A stretch of 13,870 bases of DNA from Cytophagales bacterium (GTDB lineage Bacteria; Bacteroidota; Bacteroidia; Cytophagales; UBA9547). The stretch is from assembly GCA_025360395.1 (NCBI GenBank), contig JANYCH010000062.1:1-13870 (forward strand), in the 5' to 3' direction. The notes under the pieces are model-generated. The model was given only the letters and a program-made list of their open reading frames with translations, ran no database searches and had not been told where the DNA came from. Position 1 is the stretch's first letter; each line of letters starts with the position of its first letter. Position numbers and translations under genes: made by a program. This document shows positions 12,171-13,870 of the stretch, piece by piece.

Positions 12171-13870
12171 ATGCAGTTAAGCAAACTTGAGATAAAAGGT
12201 TTCAAAAGCTTTGGAGATAAAGTGACCATTCACTTCGATCAGGGCATTACTGGTATTGTGGGGCCGAATGGTTGCGGAAAATCCAATGTGGTGGATGCCA
12301 TCCGCTGGGTTTTGGGAGAACAGAAAACACGGAACCTGCGCTCTGACAAAATGGAGAGCGTTATTTTCAACGGAACCCGCGATCGCAAGCAATTGCAGAT
12401 GGCAGAAGTTTCCATCACTTTTAAAAACACCCGGAACCTTCTTCCTACTGAATATTCTGAAGTAACCGTCACCCGCCGTTATTACCGTACTGGCGATAGC
12501 GAATATCTTTTGAACGGGGTCAACTGTCGTTTGAAAGACATCAATGACCTGTTTATGGACACCGGAATTGGTCCTGACAGCTACGCCATCATTGAATTGA
12601 GGATGGTAGACGATATCCTGAACGATAAAAACGATTCAAGAAGGCAGCTTTTTGAAGAGGCCGCTGGAATTTCCAAATTCAAGATCAGGAAAAAGCAGAC
12701 CCTCAAAAAACTGGAAGATACCGACGGGGACCTTTCCAGGGTGGAAGACCTGCTTTTTGAAATAGAGAAGAATTTAAAGGCACTCGAAAAGCAAGCCAAA
12801 CAGGCTGAGAAGTATTTCATCATCAAAGAGGAATATAAAAAACTCAGCATCCTGCTGGCGCAACTGATCATGAAAAGGCACAAGCTTGGTTTTGAACACC
12901 TGGTAAAGGCCATTGAAGAAGAGTCTGACAAACGGACCTCTGTGGTCAGCCAGGTGGCTGAAAAGCAGTCGTTGTATGAAAAGCACAAACTGGAAATTGT
13001 CACCAAGGAAAAACTACTTTCATCAAGGCAAAAGACCCTGAATGAGCATTTTGGAAATATCCGTCAGTACGAGAGCGAGAAAAAGATAAAGAACGAAAGG
13101 CTTCGCTTCCTGACAGAGAAAAACAACAACCTGACAAACCAGTTAGATACTGACAAGAAAAGCAACGACCGGGCTGAATTCAGCATAAAAAGTTTAAACG
13201 AAGAAAAAGGCAGCCTGGAGAAGCAGCTTTTAGAACAGGAAACAAAGGTCGGACAGCTCCGTGCCGATTATGAAGAGCAAAAACGTTCCTCTTCCACCTT
13301 GCAGGAACAGGTGAGCAGCATCACCGCCCAGTTAAAATCAAAAGAAACAGCCAATTATCAACTGGTCAAGAGCCTTGAAATAAATCAGGTGCAGCTTTCC
13401 AGCATGAAAATGCAACTAGAACAAACCGCCACTGAAAGCTCTGATCAGAATGCCAGCATCCGGAACTTCAGTGACAAGCTCAAAGAGCTGACCGAAGAAC
13501 TGGAGTTTAAAAAATCTGATCTTGTAGCACTGCAGAAAAAGGAATCTGACCAGGCCCAGGAATTGCTTCTTACCAACAAGCAAATAGATGAGATAAGGGA
13601 GAATTTAAACAAGAACACCAGGAAGCTGGACGCCTCTCAGCATGAATACAACCTTACCAAAAGCATGGTTGAAAACCTGGAAGGGTTTCCTGACGCTGTA
13701 AAATTTCTTCGTAAAAATGCTGACTGGGCAAAACATACCCCTCTGCTTTCGGATATATTAACATGTGACGAAAAGTACAGGGTGGCAGTAGAAAATTTCC
13801 TGGATCCCTACATGAATTATTATGTAGTGGAGAACGAGGATCAAGCATACCAGGCGGTGCTTATGTTGAG
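12171..13870 (+). CDS. smc: Chromosome segregation protein SMC, 5' part (runs off the window)
   Basis: The N-terminal 566 codons of SMC, the ATPase core of the condensin-like complex with ScpA and ScpB that organises and segregates the chromosome. The head begins 'MQLSKLEIKGFKSFGDKV', has Walker A 'GPNGCGKS' (31-38) and 'VVDAIRWVLGEQK' (40-52), then 'GIGPDSYAIIEL' (132-143) and 'RRQLFEEAAGISKFKIRKK' (157-175). A charged coiled coil (about 175-500) leads into the hinge, which starts near 'GFPDAVKFLRKN' and 'PYMNYYVV'. The Q-loop segment reads IIELRMVDDIL where B. subtilis SMC has IISQGKVEEIL, so the usual Gln is absent. The frame is open to the last base; the C-terminal head with Walker B and signature motif lies outside. 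G+C is visibly higher than upstream (31 of 60 bases at 12241-12300). The 108-bp leader holds no strong promoter match. Confidence 0.96.
   Translation, partial: MQLSKLEIKGFKSFGDKVTIHFDQGITGIVGPNGCGKSNVVDAIRWVLGEQKTRNLRSDKMESVIFNGTRDRKQLQMAEVSITFKNTRNLLPTEYSEVTVTRRYYRTGDSEYLLNGVNCRLKDINDLFMDTGIGPDSYAIIELRMVDDILNDKNDSRRQLFEEAAGISKFKIRKKQTLKKLEDTDGDLSRVEDLLFEIEKNLKALEKQAKQAEKYFIIKEEYKKLSILLAQLIMKRHKLGFEHLVKAIEEESDKRTSVVSQVAEKQSLYEKHKLEIVTKEKLLSSRQKTLNEHFGNIRQYESEKKIKNERLRFLTEKNNNLTNQLDTDKKSNDRAEFSIKSLNEEKGSLEKQLLEQETKVGQLRADYEEQKRSSSTLQEQVSSITAQLKSKETANYQLVKSLEINQVQLSSMKMQLEQTATESSDQNASIRNFSDKLKELTEELEFKKSDLVALQKKESDQAQELLLTNKQIDEIRENLNKNTRKLDASQHEYNLTKSMVENLEGFPDAVKFLRKNADWAKHTPLLSDILTCDEKYRVAVENFLDPYMNYYVVENEDQAYQAVLML

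Noticed and set aside
12177..13006. Several minus-strand open frames opposite smc
   Set aside because: All are antisense shadows of a strongly conserved smc reading frame; their Ser/Leu-rich sequences are typical of antisense translation.
1..13870. CRISPR array, insertion sequence or prophage genes
   Set aside because: No regularly spaced direct repeats, transposase, integrase or phage structural proteins were seen in any frame examined.

Overview
The window looks like a chromosomal segment of a Bacteroidota bacterium (Cytophagales, Chitinophagales or Sphingobacteriales type). Reasons: a DUF4286-type gene typical of that phylum, an SMC head with the phylum-like 'SYAIIEL' segment, AT-rich genes without strong Shine-Dalgarno sites, and several intergenic matches to the Bacteroidota promoter pattern TTG-N(17-23)-TAnnTTTG. 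No tRNA, rRNA, CRISPR array, insertion sequence or phage gene was seen.

Layout. (1) 171-2265, minus strand: a HEPN-MNT (HI0074/HI0073-like) pair whose HEPN member carries one in-frame stop, then a secreted DUF4380-like protein and a small DUF4286-like protein. (2) 2355-5082, plus strand: a carotenoid tailoring block. A CruC-like glycosyltransferase overlaps a CruF-like carotenoid hydratase by 25 bp, and a MerR-type regulator with a cobalamin-binding domain (CarH/LitR-like) follows. (3) 5173-6258: a GT-B fold glycosyltransferase of unknown acceptor. (4) 6397-8211: gcvT and comB, 15 bp apart, behind a good Bacteroidota promoter. (5) 8212-8677: 466 bp without a credible gene but dense in hairpins; this is the most unusual part of the window. 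(6) 8678-10743: an Fpg/Nei-type DNA glycosylase and a divergent MFS exporter, 44 bp apart. (7) 10773-12062: a secreted WG-repeat protein. (8) 12171 to the end: the 5' part of smc, visibly richer in G+C than the genes before it.

How the genes work together. CruF hydrates the psi-end of a carotenoid to give a 1'-hydroxyl, and a CruC-type enzyme glycosylates that hydroxyl. The adjacent MerR-B12 protein is the obvious candidate to control them in response to light or cobalamin, and a perfect 8+8 bp inverted repeat sits just upstream of it. The core genes crtB, crtI and crtY are not in the window. The rest are mostly unrelated housekeeping or accessory genes. The main leads are the multi-hairpin region at 8220-8633, the nonsense-interrupted HEPN toxin, and the non-canonical residues in the CarH-like regulator and the SMC Q-loop.
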